Positions 9,995-21,375 of a stretch of DNA of 64,000 nucleotides are shown here, in pieces. The notes under the pieces are model-generated. The model ran no database searches. It had not been told where the DNA came from and saw only the letters and a list, made by a program, of their open reading frames with translations. Location of the stretch: the NCBI GenBank assembly GCA_963932145.1, contig OZ010586.1, positions 68,151,254-68,215,253 of the forward strand, in the 5' to 3' direction. A program made the position numbers and the translations under genes. The stretch is from Acanthosepion lycidas. Lineage: Eukaryota > Mollusca > Cephalopoda > Sepiida > Sepiidae. Each line of letters starts with the position of its first letter. The stretch's first letter is position 1.

Positions 9995-10525
9995 TTACTG
10001 TTTTTAAACTACAAATTCCCATATCTGCTCATATCTGCTCGAAGTTTATTTTAACATAAAGCATGAGCAGTTCACAAGAAAATATTTGTAGAACAAACGC
10101 GTCACGTCGGTGAGAAAATAACTGAAATCGAGATGCCAAGTCAGAATCGATTACATTGCAGATCTTTCTTTCCACGAAGCAAATATTTGCATGAAAAGTT
10201 ATACATGGAGAAAGAAAGCAAAGGCTTTTCAGTACCAGAAGATGCCGTTTTTTCAATATTCAATTAAATTATCAATCATTTACGTTTTCGTTTTTATCGT
10301 TTTACCAAAAGGCCTCATTCTTGTTACTTCTTCTGGAGGCTGATATGAAGAAAGTGCTTCAATCAATAGCCGTAGACAGTAGAAGCAATCGGAGCATTGT
10401 GATGAAAAGATGAATGAGATGAAAGAAAAACTAGCCCGTACAATAATTAATTGTAATGCTTTATCGAAGAAATTCACACATAAATTTATATCGCACAAGA
10501 AATATATATATATATATATTCATAA

Positions 10526-10592
<67 letters not shown>

Positions 10593-11109
10593 CAAGAAAT
10601 TTATATCGCAATAATTATTAACGCATTCATCATCAAATAACATTAATGGACGTTTTTGCTAGCTTACAGTTAAATGCCAAATGATGTTAATTACGGAACA
10701 GCCCTCTTTTTGAAATTATCACCTTGGCTTCATTTTGTTTTCTTTCCTTTGCTATGATTATTACATGTTAACCAGTGATTTAATGAGATTTAGATCTGGC
10801 GAAATCTTGTATTTTTTAATAATGCACGCCACTGAAAAACCATTTACGGTCTTAGTAAAATCATTATCATCAATAAAAGTATTTATTAAGTCTTCGTCTG
10901 TTTTCTTAATAACTTTAAAATTTTATGACAGATCATCGAAGAGGCTTGAGTAGAGAAATTAACACTCGTAAGGGATACAAGGATTTGATGGCATTTAAGA
11001 CACTGAAAACGTTAGAAAAGTTGACCCTATATGACAATCCCTGTTGGTATCAACAGCATTCTGGATAATCACTCTCAAGTGGGATCATCCATAGTTTGTT
11101 ATTTTCTTT
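9995..11109. other. AT-rich stretch with a long (TA)n
   Basis: It begins with the resumed half of the tandem unit (to about 10025). A (TA)n tract lies at about 10502-10590, flanked by direct copies of a CAAGAAAT/TTTATATCGCA block. No gene is recognised. Confidence 0.55.
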
Positions 11110-11325
11110 TTTATATTTTACGGTAAGGGTTCACCCTGTGCAATGCCCGGGTCTACTGGAGGTAGAGGGTTTCGTTAAGGAGCAGTTTATATAGATAGGA
11201 GGGGAAAATAACGGTTAACTATATACTTGGAGAGGTTAAGATGGTAGTGATCAGGGAAACATCCTGTTGGGAGTCTGTTCCACAGAGCATTAGATCGCGG
11301 TTGAAATCTATTCTGTTTTAGCTTT
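11110..11325 (-). mobile_element. LINE family B, 3'-end fragment
   Basis: The minus strand resembles the C-terminus and 3' end of a second Jockey/CR1-like LINE. It shares an AACCTCTCCAAG-type block and a TGTGGAACAGACTCCC block with the copies at 45835-46140 and 54540-55215. It is too decayed for an open frame. Confidence 0.55.
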
Positions 11326-11359
11326 ATAGACAATCTCTCTCTCCCACTATCTCTCTCTC

Positions 11360-11361
11360 CC

Positions 11362-11414
<53 letters not shown>

Positions 11415-11419
11415 GTTAA

Positions 11420-11493
<74 letters not shown>

Positions 11494-11536
11494 GCTAGCT
11501 AGCTAGCTAGCTAGCTAGTTAGCTAGCTAGCTAGAT
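11360..11536. repeat. (CTAT)n array grading into (CTAG)n
   Basis: Tetranucleotide repeats of CTAT with one interruption (GTTAAT) near 11415 are followed by about ten CTAG units. The CTAG section is probably a point-mutated unit that then spread. Confidence 0.95.
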
Positions 11537-11539
11537 AGA

Positions 11540-12656
11540 GCTAAATTCCGAGGCGCTTTAACATTACAATACCATTATAATATAAAATTTTGCGATCAAA
11601 ATTTAGTTTTTCGAAATTTCATGAAATTAAGTAAATGGGGTGGGGGATAGATATAAAAAATATTTTTTTTCTAAAAAGATTTTCTAAAAAGAATAATTTA
11701 ATAATTTAAAATTTAAATTCATTCATTTGTGAATAAGTCCTGAAAGTTTGATTAAAATCCAACAATTATTTGATTTTTACAAGAATGTCATTTCTGTGTT
11801 TTCCACCACAAAAAGAAAGCTAACATTTTCTCCGCTGACGCATGAAAAACAAGATTATTAACCAAAATTTCGGACGTGCTAAAAGGATTAAAAATTTTAA
11901 TAAAATAATAAAAAATACTTTGCTCTTTCCACTTAATAATAACATAAACATTTTGTAGATAAAACTTTTTTTTATCGAGTTTGTGGGCCTTATGGTATGC
12001 TTATTTTTAGCGAAAAAGTGGAGGTACCTACTTTATTCAATTAAAAAATATATCCCGGTCTTATATATGCAATTGAATACTCTAGCAGATATTTACCCCG
12101 ATGTCATTCGTACTTTTATCTAAAATAACTCCATTATTAAATGTAAATAATTTTGAAGGGGGATCTTATATGCGATCAAATACGATGGGTAAGGGGATAT
12201 TTTTCATTTTAGTGAGTGGGTCATATACTAAAAAGGTGGGGCAATGGCAATGATAATGTTAAAAGCAGATAATGTAGAGAAATAAGTAAGGGTTTAGGTG
12301 CGAGAAGACGAGAAGCAATGGATGATGGTGTGTAAAGCAGGTATAGAAAAAAAAAAGGCGGGAGTAACAAAAGCGTAAATGAGAGGTAACAAGGTAAGAC
12401 AGGCCACCTCAAAACAACCACTAGGAAATCTTCTTTTTCTGGAGTAGGGAGGTGGGAGGAGAAAGTGTGTGTATATTAGCGTAACATTACAGTGCATGTA
12501 TGGGCGTGATAATAGAGGTGAGTATACTGTCAAATAATTGAATAAAAGAGTACATTAGGTCGCACGTGTACTTATCAAGTTAGAATATCTACATCTGCTT
12601 ACACATACAATATAAGAATATTAGCCTAAAAAACCTATTAACCAAAACGTTAACTT

Positions 12657-12658
<2 letters not shown>
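11540..12658. other. AT-rich stretch, nothing recognised
   Basis: The minus-strand open frames at 12221-12533 translate pyrimidine-rich sequence without motifs. I see no element ends. Confidence 0.5.
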
Positions 12659-12725
<67 letters not shown>

Positions 12726-12736
12726 CCAAGTTAACG

Positions 12737-12764
<28 letters not shown>
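12659..12764. repeat. Two (TA)n tracts inside a small inverted repeat
   Basis: The TA runs at 12659-12722 and about 12738-12761 follow inverted copies of AACGTTAACTTGGTT (about 12645) and AACCAAGTTAACGT (12724). The whole tract can therefore fold back. Confidence 0.85.
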
Positions 12765-12771
<7 letters not shown>

Positions 12772-12904
12772 TCGTGTGTGTGTGTAGATAAGGTAAAGAA
12801 TGAAAAGTAATGACGGTGGATCAATATAATTAATATATAAATCGTAACTAATTAAAGATTTAAATTTATTTAAATACATGAAGTATTACCTCTCACTCTC
12901 AATA

Positions 12905-12935
12905 TATCCATATCTATCTATTTTCCAGTTTGTTC

Positions 12936-12983
<48 letters not shown>

Positions 12984-12995
12984 TTCAGTTTGTTC

Positions 12996-13039
<44 letters not shown>

Positions 13040-13051
13040 TTCAGTTTGTTC

Positions 13052-13087
<36 letters not shown>

Positions 13088-13099
13088 TTCAGTTTGTTC

Positions 13100-13157
<58 letters not shown>
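12905..13157. repeat. (CTAT)n array with regularly repeated spacers
   Basis: Four blocks of CTAT repeats are separated by near-identical spacers reading TTTCAGTTTGTTCC. The spacer and array together have been duplicated as a higher-order unit. Open frames here are repeat translations. Confidence 0.95.
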
Positions 13158-13539
13158 CGTTGTTAGCATAAAAAACAACATTTATTGACATTATCCCTGT
13201 GTGTGCGCACGCGCGTGTGTGTGTGGGGGGGGGCAGTCTAAGTATCGTGGCGGTTAAATTGTTGTGCTTGTCATGAAATTCAGCATGTAACGCTGTCATT
13301 TACCTTTATGCTAAGAGAAGCGTAAGGATGTGCATATGTGTGTGATGTAGGTGTGTGAGCGTGTGTAGATGTGTGTCTAGATGTCTGTGCTTGTGCATGG
13401 GGCTAGATCAATAAATGTGTATCCTAACCCATAGCTATTTACTGAAGAAGCCTGATGTGAAATCTTTGCTGTTTCATGTACGCTTCATGGGATCTATGGA
13501 GAAACCATTGCATAACATTGTCCCTAGCTACGAAATTAG
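13158..13539. other. GT-rich spacer, no gene seen
   Basis: It contains short (GT)n tracts and a G run near 13225-13233. No coding or RNA signal is recognised. Confidence 0.5.
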
Positions 13540-13540
13540 T

Positions 13541-13547
13541 GATCTGT

Positions 13548-13608
<61 letters not shown>

Positions 13609-13885
13609 CGCGCTCACGCGCAGACACATGCAGACAGTCACACACACAGACACACGCATACATAGAGACATGCAGACAGTCACACACATAGACACACGCA
13701 GACATAGACACAAGCACACACGCACGCAAACACACACGGACAGACACACGTACAAACACACGCATACGCACACACACATACGCAGATACACACGCATGCA
13801 CACACACACACTCCTACACAAATAAAGACCCGCATACCCACACAAACACACAGACACATACATACGCAAGCATGCACATACGTAC
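13541..13885. repeat. (CA)n microsatellite and long decayed CA-rich tail
   Basis: A pure CA run (13543-13604) is followed by nearly 280 bases of CACACA-like sequence with repeated blocks such as ACATGCAGACAGTCACACAC. Open frames on both strands are translations of the repeat. Confidence 0.92.
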
Positions 13886-14328
13886 ACTCAAATGTCTGTG
13901 TGGGTGTGTATCCGCGTCTGTGTGCATTAAAACTATGCATTTATTTGCATTTAAAAACAATAAAACCACATGCGAGTCTCTTCAGATGTAAGGGAGAGGA
14001 ACAGAGAAAATCTGGAGAAAACGGGGAAGAACAAAGAAAAAAGTGTGACTCGTGTTTGAAATAGACGCTTCATTTTTATTTTAAACAGCGTGTATTACGC
14101 CTATCGGCATGCACATTCGAGGAATCTTAAAGTAACTAAGAGAAACGTTGTGGCTGAACGATATATGTGTGTGTATTTGTGTGTGTGTGTTTTTAAGGAG
14201 TTGTGCATGTATGTCTAATGTTTGTTATTTGTAATTAGTGTGGGAAGGCGTGCGTGCAAAATCGTTTTGCATATGGATGGAGTAAGGAGGAGTTGTGTTT
14301 TGTATGGTGTGATTTGTTCTTGACTGTG

Positions 14329-14336
14329 TATAAAAG
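14329..14336 (+). promoter_or_regulatory. TATA box, probable core promoter
   Basis: TATAAAAG followed by GC-richer sequence (CCCGGC, TCACTCGCTCGG) is a good RNA polymerase II TATA element. A start would be expected near 14355-14362. It stands about 600 bases upstream of the signal-peptide exon at 14939, on the same strand. The promoter role is inferred from position and motif alone. Confidence 0.5.
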
Positions 14337-14394
14337 CCCGGCAAAAATCACTCGCTCGGAATCTGGTTTGCGGAATCGACGTTAACTATTCTAC

Positions 14395-14775
14395 AAAAAG
14401 AGCTATATACAAAAAGGAAGAAAGAGAAAAAAAAAAAAAATAATAGGCAAACAAAGAAAAGAAAAGAATGAAAGAAGCAAAAAAGTAAATAGAATTCCAA
14501 AAAGAATTTAAAAAATTACAAAAAAATAATTAAATAGTATACTAGAAGAGAACTTAGAATAAGTAAAAAAAAGAAAAGAAAAGAAAAGAAATAGAGAGAG
14601 AGAGATAGAAAAAAGAATTAAGAAAAAAAGGAAGGGAAAAAGAAGCAAATAAAGAAAAAGAAAAGAAGGAAACAAAGACGGAAAAAGAGAAATCTTCTAT
14701 ATAAAACAAAAGAAAAAGAAAAGTGTGAGGAGAAAAAGAAAGGGAAAACAAAATAAAGGTTAAAAAAGAACGGAG
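14395..14775 (+). repeat. A/G-rich tract, probable 5' UTR segment
   Basis: About 380 bases consist almost wholly of A and G (AAAAG- and GAGA-type repeats). If the TATA box drives the downstream exon, this lies in its leader. A six-codon upstream frame starts at 14468. A donor-like AGGTAAGC at 14796 and an acceptor-like TTTCTACAG ending at 14831 would leave an intron of only ~35 bases if used together, so I do not call one. Either could pair with a distant site. Confidence 0.55.
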
Positions 14776-14938
14776 CCCCGGTGGTGTGGTTTAACTAGGT
14801 AAGCCACGCCGCGCGCATTCATTTCTACAGGGCACTACCTCTAAGTGAAACCCGGCCTCGCTCTGACACCAGCAGGTCTTATTGCCAACTCGTCAGCTTC
14901 CTTTCTCTCTTTTGTCAACTTAAACCCCGTCGGTGAGG

Positions 14939-14999
14939 ATGGCGCTTGCATGGGCTGTCATGTTAATATCATACTTCCTTTACGGCACAAATACACCAG
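14939..14999 (+). CDS. First coding exon of a secreted or membrane protein (signal peptide)
   Basis: The ATG at 14939 sits in a strong initiation context (GTGAGGATGGCG: purine at -3, G at +4). The exon encodes MALAWAVMLISYFLYGTNTP. This has a short N-region, a hydrophobic core AWAVMLISYFL and a small/polar end, as expected of a cleaved signal peptide; cleavage after YG or nearby is possible. The exon ends in CAG followed by GTAAGT at 15000, a consensus 5' splice site, with one base of the next codon left over (phase 1). Phase-1 introns after the signal peptide are typical of extracellular and receptor proteins. The sequence around it (14776-14940) is less AT-rich than its surroundings and carries no known repeat. 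I could not find the next exon: an acceptor-like TTTTATTGCAG at 21684 would lead to a stop after 8 codons. The protein family is unknown. Confidence 0.62.
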
Positions 15000-15526
15000 G
15001 TAAGTTTAAATTGTATATTTTTTTCGTTTACTTGCCATTTAACGAAACACATACTATCTTTTTCCTTTTCTTTCTTGACTGTCGGTTGCTATAGAGACAG
15101 AAAAAGAAGAAAAAAAAGAAAAAAAGAAAACAAGGGAAAACGGTCAATTTTTAAGTTTTTGTGTGTTCAATAATGCATGCCTGTTACACATTTATAATTT
15201 AATTTATAATATAAATATGCTTGCTCAACAAACTATACGTTATTCTTTGTCATTCGTACTTATCGTTTTGTTGTTGAATTCAGATCTGTTTTCGTTGATT
15301 TCTTATTCGTTAATTTCAAATATCTCTTGAATGTTAAGTGTGACCGTTCACAATTATGTGCTTCGTAATTTCACGCATGTCAATATAAGAGAATGTACGT
15401 TCATATGTTTATATTTTTCCACGTAATGAAATAAAAAGTGTTTGTCTTTGTCTATGGGATAAAAAAAATAATTTTCCCATGGTGTTTGTTACTTGTAAAA
15501 GCAAAAGGAATAACCAAAAAACAAAA

Positions 15527-15563
<37 letters not shown>

Positions 15564-15936
15564 AATGAATCGGTTTTTTTTTACACGCCTAGTCTCACTC
15601 TATCATTATGAATTTGATTTACAAAATGAACATAGGTCATCTCCTGAAACTTTGTTAAGTTATAATTTAACTACGCTTTTTGTGTATGACAAGTGTACTG
15701 TAGATGTATATATTTTTGTGTGTATAGAAAGTGAGAGAAGTGGGGAGACATAGACGCACTCAATCATTATTTTATATAATTCAGGAGTGTATTTCCGCAT
15801 CAGAAGACAATCGAATAACCTTGTGAAAAAAAGTAAACATGGTTTTAAACTTTTACACGTATATGTTTATTACAGGAACGTGTTAATTTGGATGCATGCA
15901 CGTTTGTTTATCATCAATCAGACATATCTATAGGGG

Positions 15937-15937
15937 A

Positions 15938-16011
<74 letters not shown>

Positions 16012-16012
16012 G
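15937..16012. repeat. (CTAT)n array
   Basis: About 19 uninterrupted tetranucleotide units. Confidence 0.95.
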
Positions 16013-16154
16013 CACGAGGGAGTATTGGAAATTTCTCGCTTCGACTAAAATTTAGTCGAAATATTTCATCATTTAGCATGTTGGTCGGGCTGAGAGATTT
16101 TCAACACCTCCTCTTTTGTATACGCGTAAGTTTATCAATGTAAATTTAATCTTG

Positions 16155-16195
16155 TCACACACACCCACATCCACACGCGCGTGCACACACACAAG

Positions 16196-16236
<41 letters not shown>

Positions 16237-16395
16237 ATCAAGAGAGTGAAGAATATGTCACATCCCGACATACTTACCAAAATATGACCAAATGACCAAT
16301 TATCAGAATTTGAGTGGAAAAATTTTGATCTGGCGAAATATACATATGTGTGTGTGTGTGTCTGAATACGTACGTACATATATATAACTTTTCAG

Positions 16396-16428
<33 letters not shown>

Positions 16429-16560
16429 GTGCATCATCGCACTTATAAAAATACATAACTGTTTCATTGACTGCTTTTGATTTTTCTTTTCTCTCTCTCT
16501 CTCTCTCTCACGTACACACACGCAAACACACACATACACACACACACACATACGGGGATA
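16155..16560. repeat. Cluster of CA, TA, CTAT and CT microsatellites
   Basis: In order: CA and TA (16195-16236), GT (16348-16360), CTAT (16397-16428), CT (16491-16509) and CA (16513-16551). Non-repeat sequence between them shows no motif. Confidence 0.9.
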
Positions 16561-17060
16561 TTTAGTCGTGAAGCAGTGGTTCTAGTAAGTAAGACGATTA
16601 CTATTCAGGTGACCACCCCACCCCACCCGCCATGGTAGACTTAGTAAAAAGCCAAACATGAACATTATGCAATAAAATATTGTCTTTTTTTATTTCTTTT
16701 AAAAGACACTTATACAATTCTGCTTATATTTAATTTAAAGATATGAAATGAATTTTTCATTGTAGTATTTTTTTTAAAAAGCCAGTGGCTGACAGAACAT
16801 CTATGAATGAATGCGTGATGTTAATCTTTTTTCTATCTTACGAAGTGTGGCAAACAAACACGATATCATACAGCGTAAATAAAAAAAAAAAACGAGTTTA
16901 GTGAGTGAAAAAAGATAAACTTCACTCAGCATGAAGAAAACAAAAATGTTTATAATTCAAATAAACTAAGTTAAATCCTAAAATTAGTTGATTTTTTTTC
17001 TGTTGAGTTATTTTTGTTTAAATATCTATAGCAGAACTCTAATGCGGCGTTAGTAATTCA

Positions 17061-18010
17061 ATTTTTTTTAATCGTGTTCGCCCCAATGCAAGGCAGGAGA
17101 ATCACTATGACAGAAGGGATTATTGAGTGTGAAAGAATAAGAAAAAAAAAAAAAAGAAAAACATTAAGGAGAGAAAACTCTAGAAGAGTAATCAAGATGA
17201 CAGTAGATAACGATTGACATTGCATTTAAATTTTTAAAGATCAAAGTTGGTTGGAAAGCATGGAGCCTGAAAAGAGTTCCACAGGCGAGACGTGCGAGAA
17301 AAGAAACTGTTAGCATAGAACTTACGGTCACGTCTATCCAATTCAAATGTAAAATCATGAAACCTTGCCGCAAATCTAGTACCGCACTTAAATTCATAAA
17401 GTCTAGGTACCACAGCTAGTTAATGCGAACAATTACCATGAAAGTATTTACAATATAGACACAGGGAAAGTACACTACGGCAGTGGGTAAGTGATTGAAG
17501 CTGAGATGCCAGGTCAGGACCAGTAAAATTGCGGATTCTTCCCTTGGATTTTATCAAGGACCGCCAAATATACAGCAGGAGCACCGAACCATATGTGGCA
17601 GCAGTATTCAACGGATGGACAAATGGCAGACTTATAAATATGTAACATTCAGGAGAAAAAAATGTCTAGCATGATACACTGAACCAACTTTCTTAGCAAC
17701 ATACCTATCAATAGATTCAATATAATCTTTTCATTTTGTGAGCCGTGAATGTAAGCCCGAGAGAACGCAACGAGTCGCTCTCGTGGAGGTTAGCATCAGC
17801 CATATTTACGGGCGACAGATTTTATGGTGATGGAGAGAAGTTTTGTTTTGGAGGCGTTAAAATTAACAAGTCATCCCTTGCCTCAGACCGGAGGTCATTC
17901 TTGGGATCAGCTGCTAACTTGACTTTATCGAACTGATCGAGACAGGAGTAAATGATTGTGTCATCATCATATATATCAAGCTGAGAACTGTCGTCATCAG
18001 GAAGCAAATA
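17061..18010 (-). mobile_element. LINE family A, 3' half, minus strand
   Basis: It reads from the RT active-site region to the A-rich 3' terminus (at 17061, read on the minus strand). The frame at 17822-18022 encodes SQLDIYDDDTIIYSCLDQFD, in which the YADD catalytic box has become YDDD, followed by KVKLAADPKNDLRS. The rest carries the C-terminal tail in broken frames. The 5' end is lost. Together with the plus-strand copy at 18178 it forms a large inverted repeat. Confidence 0.85.
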
Positions 18011-18177
18011 AACTTTCAACAACTGTAGTATTTTTTAAAACTGATATTTATTTATATTTTTACAGCAATGATTTTAAATGTAAAGCTTTGGATAAGTTGT
18101 TTTTTTTTTTTTTTTTTTTTTTTGCGCATGTATCTTTTAATAAGAATCAGTCCTATTATTTGAAATTTTAATAGATA

Positions 18178-18838
18178 TGAAGTGGAAATCTATATCAAAT
18201 CCATTGCTAGGTCAGCTGCTAAGAAAGTCGGTTCACTGTGTCGTGCAAGAGAATTTTTCTTTCCAGAATCTATCTTACATATCTATAAGTCTACCATTCG
18301 CCCATGCTTAGAATATTATTATCACATATGATCCGGTGAACTGTTATTTATATTGAGCTCCTTGATAAGATCCAAAGAAGAATCAGCAATATTATTAGTC
18401 CAGATCTGACTGCCCGGCTTCAGTCACTTACCCACCACCGTAAGGTTGCCTCTCAGTACCCTTTTTATAAATACTTTCATGGTAATTGTTCGGATGAGAT
18501 TTTCGCTAGGGTACCTGGAGTTTTTGAATTTAAGCGTCGAGATCACATCAATTTACAGTTGAGTTGGCTAGATGTCGCCGTAAGTTGTATGCTAACAGTT
18601 TCTTTTCTCGCACTTCTCGCTTGTGGAACTCCCTTCCAGCTATTCTAACTTTACTTGGCAAAAATTTAAATGCAATGTCAACTACTGTCTTCCTGATTAC
18701 TCTTTTCTCTTTCCGATTATTATTAAAGTTTCTATTCCTAATTCTTCTACACCTAGTAACCCCTGGTGTCTTAGTGGCTTTACTGCTTTGCTTGGGGTGG
18801 TACCGATCAAAAAGAAAAAGAAAAAAAAAAAAGAAAAT
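18178..18838 (+). mobile_element. LINE family A, 3' end
   Basis: Broken frames read AAKKVGSLCRAREFFFPES, then YKSTIRPCLEYYYHI, then SFFSRTSRLWNSLP (in the frame of 18564-18854). The 3' end GGGGTGGTACCGATCAAAAAG runs into A-rich sequence. It lies inverted to the copy at 17061-18010 with about 170 bases between, so the shared ~640 bases could pair in a transcript crossing both. Confidence 0.85.
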
Positions 18839-19199
18839 AATGCTACTGGTATAGAGAAAGCTGATATATTTTAGGAAATAGTTCAGTTTACAGGAGACAA
18901 GGAAGTGTAAATTGAGTTAGAATTTGGTATGTTCATTCATTCGTCGTTGATTTGTTGAATTCTTCCCACCTTCATTTATTTCATTGAAGAAAGGAAGATA
19001 CTTGTCGTCTGTTTGTGTGGAGGGCATAGCATTTCTTAGCCCATTGACCCCGACCTGTTGCAAAATCTTTTATCTTTTTCAGGGGATGCAAATTTGAAGG
19101 TTTTTGAATTTAAGAAATCCACAGCGATTGGCTGAAAATTATCTTTTTACATCTCGTGATATGTTTTTTGCTATGTCCAAAATCTTTGAAGGAGCCGAC
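18839..19199. other. AT-rich spacer
   Basis: Nothing recognised. An acceptor-like CTTTTTCAG ends at 19080, but no convincing exon follows. Confidence 0.45.
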
Positions 19200-19200
19200 G

Positions 19201-19266
<66 letters not shown>

Positions 19267-19291
19267 GCGTGCGCACACACACACATACATA
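19201..19291. repeat. (TA)n with short CA tail
   Basis: A TA run of about 60 bases is followed by ACACGCGTGCGCACACACAC. Confidence 0.95.
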
Positions 19292-19654
19292 TATATTGAA
19301 ACTTTTCTTTCTGTCAATTTTGATATACCTTTGAAATTTTAAACATTAGAAAATGTAATAACATTTTTTCTCTTACTACACATAAAAGAAAGGGAAAGAG
19401 GCGTAACCTGAAAAATAAATATTTATTCAAAAATATGAATAATTTAATACGAAACAAATTTAATTTAGCAGACGAAAAAAAATTGTAATAATTTTACCAG
19501 AAATTCGTATTAGGGATTGATCGATTTGTTTTTTTCTACGGCTTTTTTGCAGGTTAAAGACATATTGAAAAACTTTTTAGGGAAATAATAATGATTTACT
19601 GATAAAAGTTTCACTAAATAACCCATAACTGGGGAAGATGAGGTGGATTTTAAC
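19292..19654. other. AT-rich spacer
   Basis: No feature recognised. An acceptor-like TTTTTTGCAG at 19542-19551 is followed by a stop in the phase needed by the 14939 exon. Confidence 0.45.
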
Positions 19655-19795
19655 TTAAGTCAATCGTTATCTTGTGTCCTCTTAATTCCTGTTCATTGTT
19701 TTCTTTAATAGTTTCCTTTTTCTCATATTTTCTCACGCTCAATAACCCTTTGTGTCTAAGTCGCTTTATTGAAATGATTAAAAAAAATTAAAAAA
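19655..19795 (+). mobile_element. LINE family A, 3' untranslated tip
   Basis: Only the last ~140 bases remain: a TCAATCGTTATCTTGTGTCC block, AATAACCCTTTGTGTCTAAG and the terminus GATTAAAAAAAATTAAAA. It is a very short 5'-truncated insertion. Confidence 0.65.
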
Positions 19796-20104
19796 TGACT
19801 ATAACTAGCCTGACTGGAATTGGAACTTGGATCTCCAAATACCATCCGTTATATGTTACATCACCCGCACATCCAAGCTTACAGCACCCGGTATTCTCAA
19901 GCGGATTGTATAATGGAAATGGGGCTTCACAAATACTAAAGTAAACTATTTTTTTAAATGCAAGAAGATTTCATGATATAAATATTATATTGTTTCACTA
20001 ATGAACATTATTTGAATGATATTCCTAGATGTTTTACTTTTGATTTTTAAGCTGCCAAGCTGTAAGATTATTTTTAAAGCGAAAACAGAAAACGTTTAAA
20101 AAAT

Positions 20105-20350
20105 GACTGGGTTTGAAAAAGGAACAGAGAGAAGAAATTAGAGAAAAAAAGGACGACAGTTTCAAAAACCGGTTATAGACTAAAAGAGGAGTGGGAGAAG
20201 AGAAAGAGAAGGACGAAGAAGAGAAAGGAAGAGAGGAGGAGAGGGAGAAAAGAAAGAGGCGAGAAATAGAAAAACAATGAAGGTGATAAAGATAAGGAGT
20301 CAGTAGCAAGAGAGGGAGGTAGGGTGCTAAAAATGAGAAGTTGAAAGGAA
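20105..20350. repeat. Purine-rich tract
   Basis: About 245 bases dominated by A and G (AGAGAAG, GAAGAAG and GGAGAGG runs) on the plus strand. The long minus-strand open frame is a serine/leucine/phenylalanine translation of this tract, not a gene. Confidence 0.75.
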
Positions 20351-20384
20351 ACAGTTTAAATTTAGAAATGTTGGCAGAGGTAAG

Positions 20385-20526
20385 TGGTGATTTTCTAAGC
20401 ATAGCTTAGATGTGGCACAAGGCCAGATATATGGGGTAACCAGTGAGGATCGAATTCACTATTCAATCGTAACTGATCAAGCGAGACCAGCTTGCTAACC
20501 ATATTACACCACGTCGAACTGCCCTA
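20385..20526 (-). mobile_element. tRNA-derived SINE, family S1
   Basis: The cleanest S1 copy. Tail GGTGATTTTCTAAGCATAGC, then GATGTGGCACAAGGCC, a B-box region (GTGAATTCGATCC on the minus strand) and an A-box region. Confidence 0.82.
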
Positions 20527-20889
20527 GTTGGCATTGGTAAAACTCAAAAGATTCGGTATTTTTTGAATTATTGTTTCAGCTGATACATTCTTCGGTCTTA
20601 TTCAGAAGTGTGTCGAATCATATCTTTAGACTAGAGAGCATATTTACTTTTCCGTAAATACGACTAAACTAGATATGATTTGGCATTTAGAGACGTTCGA
20701 ATTTTAGAAAAACGCTGCCTGGAATTTGGAAGATTGTTTTGCGCCAGAGTTTCATATGAGAAAATAAGAAGAATAAAAATAGGAGGATGTGCTGGTAGTA
20801 TAAGAAATATCGGTCCAGAAATGGTTGCGTTCACTTTTGCTCCGATGACCTTGGGAAAAAGATACAACTTTACTTTTTACAAATGTATG

Positions 20890-20962
20890 GGTAAGCTTAC
20901 AAGTAGACTGGGCTTTTAGTCTTTGGGTGGCAACCAGTCTAAAAGGAAGAAAAGTCCCAACC
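20890..20962 (+). mobile_element. S2 SINE fragment
   Basis: It holds GTAGACTGGGC..TAGTCTTTGGGTGGCAACCAGTCTA and the GGAAGAAAAGTCCC end, then runs directly into (TA)n. Confidence 0.55.
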
Positions 20963-20963
<1 letters not shown>

Positions 20964-21015
<52 letters not shown>

Positions 21016-21108
21016 AACATTGTATTCCGATAGACGTAATAAACACTGTTTAAAAAAGGCGTCTACTCAAATACGGGAATCTACTAAAAATAACGTCTAA
21101 AGGTGTGC

Positions 21109-21174
<66 letters not shown>

Positions 21175-21250
21175 ATGTATATGTGTATATATATGTATAT
21201 ATCTATATATATATGTACGTATGTGTGTATTTATATACATACACACACAT
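20964..21250. repeat. TA/GT/TATG microsatellite cluster
   Basis: TA tracts at about 20964-21010 and 21126-21158, with GT runs around 21103-21124 and 21158-21173, then mixed TATG and TGTA repeats to 21250. Confidence 0.92.
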
Positions 21251-21375
21251 ATATATGATATGTAACGAAGCAGTAGATATGCTAAAAACAGTCAGAAAAT
21301 CAGGTGTTGCTGGTTCGGCCTGTCAAAATCGGAATGCTAAAATATATCAAGTGGGGTGATCAGACGGGTGTTCCT

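Larger units (their letters stand above)
15000..17060 (+). other. Probable start of a large intron
   Basis: It begins with the GTAAGT donor. Beyond it are AT-rich DNA, poly-T and poly-A runs (about 15531-15554, 16880), and the microsatellites listed separately. No second exon is recognised. The open frame at 15565-15753 has no motif. Confidence 0.5.

Noticed and set aside
12878-13171. Frames of repeated Tyr-Leu-Ser-Ile
   Set aside because: Translation of the CTAT array; no gene context.
13415-13940. Several long overlapping frames rich in His/Thr or Cys/Val
   Set aside because: Both strands of a CA-rich repeat; open because of composition.
17061-18838. Single LINE insertion with a 5' inversion (twin priming)
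   Set aside because: Both halves contain the same 3' end, so two separate insertions explain the pattern better.
20034-20402. 122-codon minus-strand frame
   Set aside because: Ser/Leu/Phe-rich translation of a purine tract overlapping an S1 SINE.
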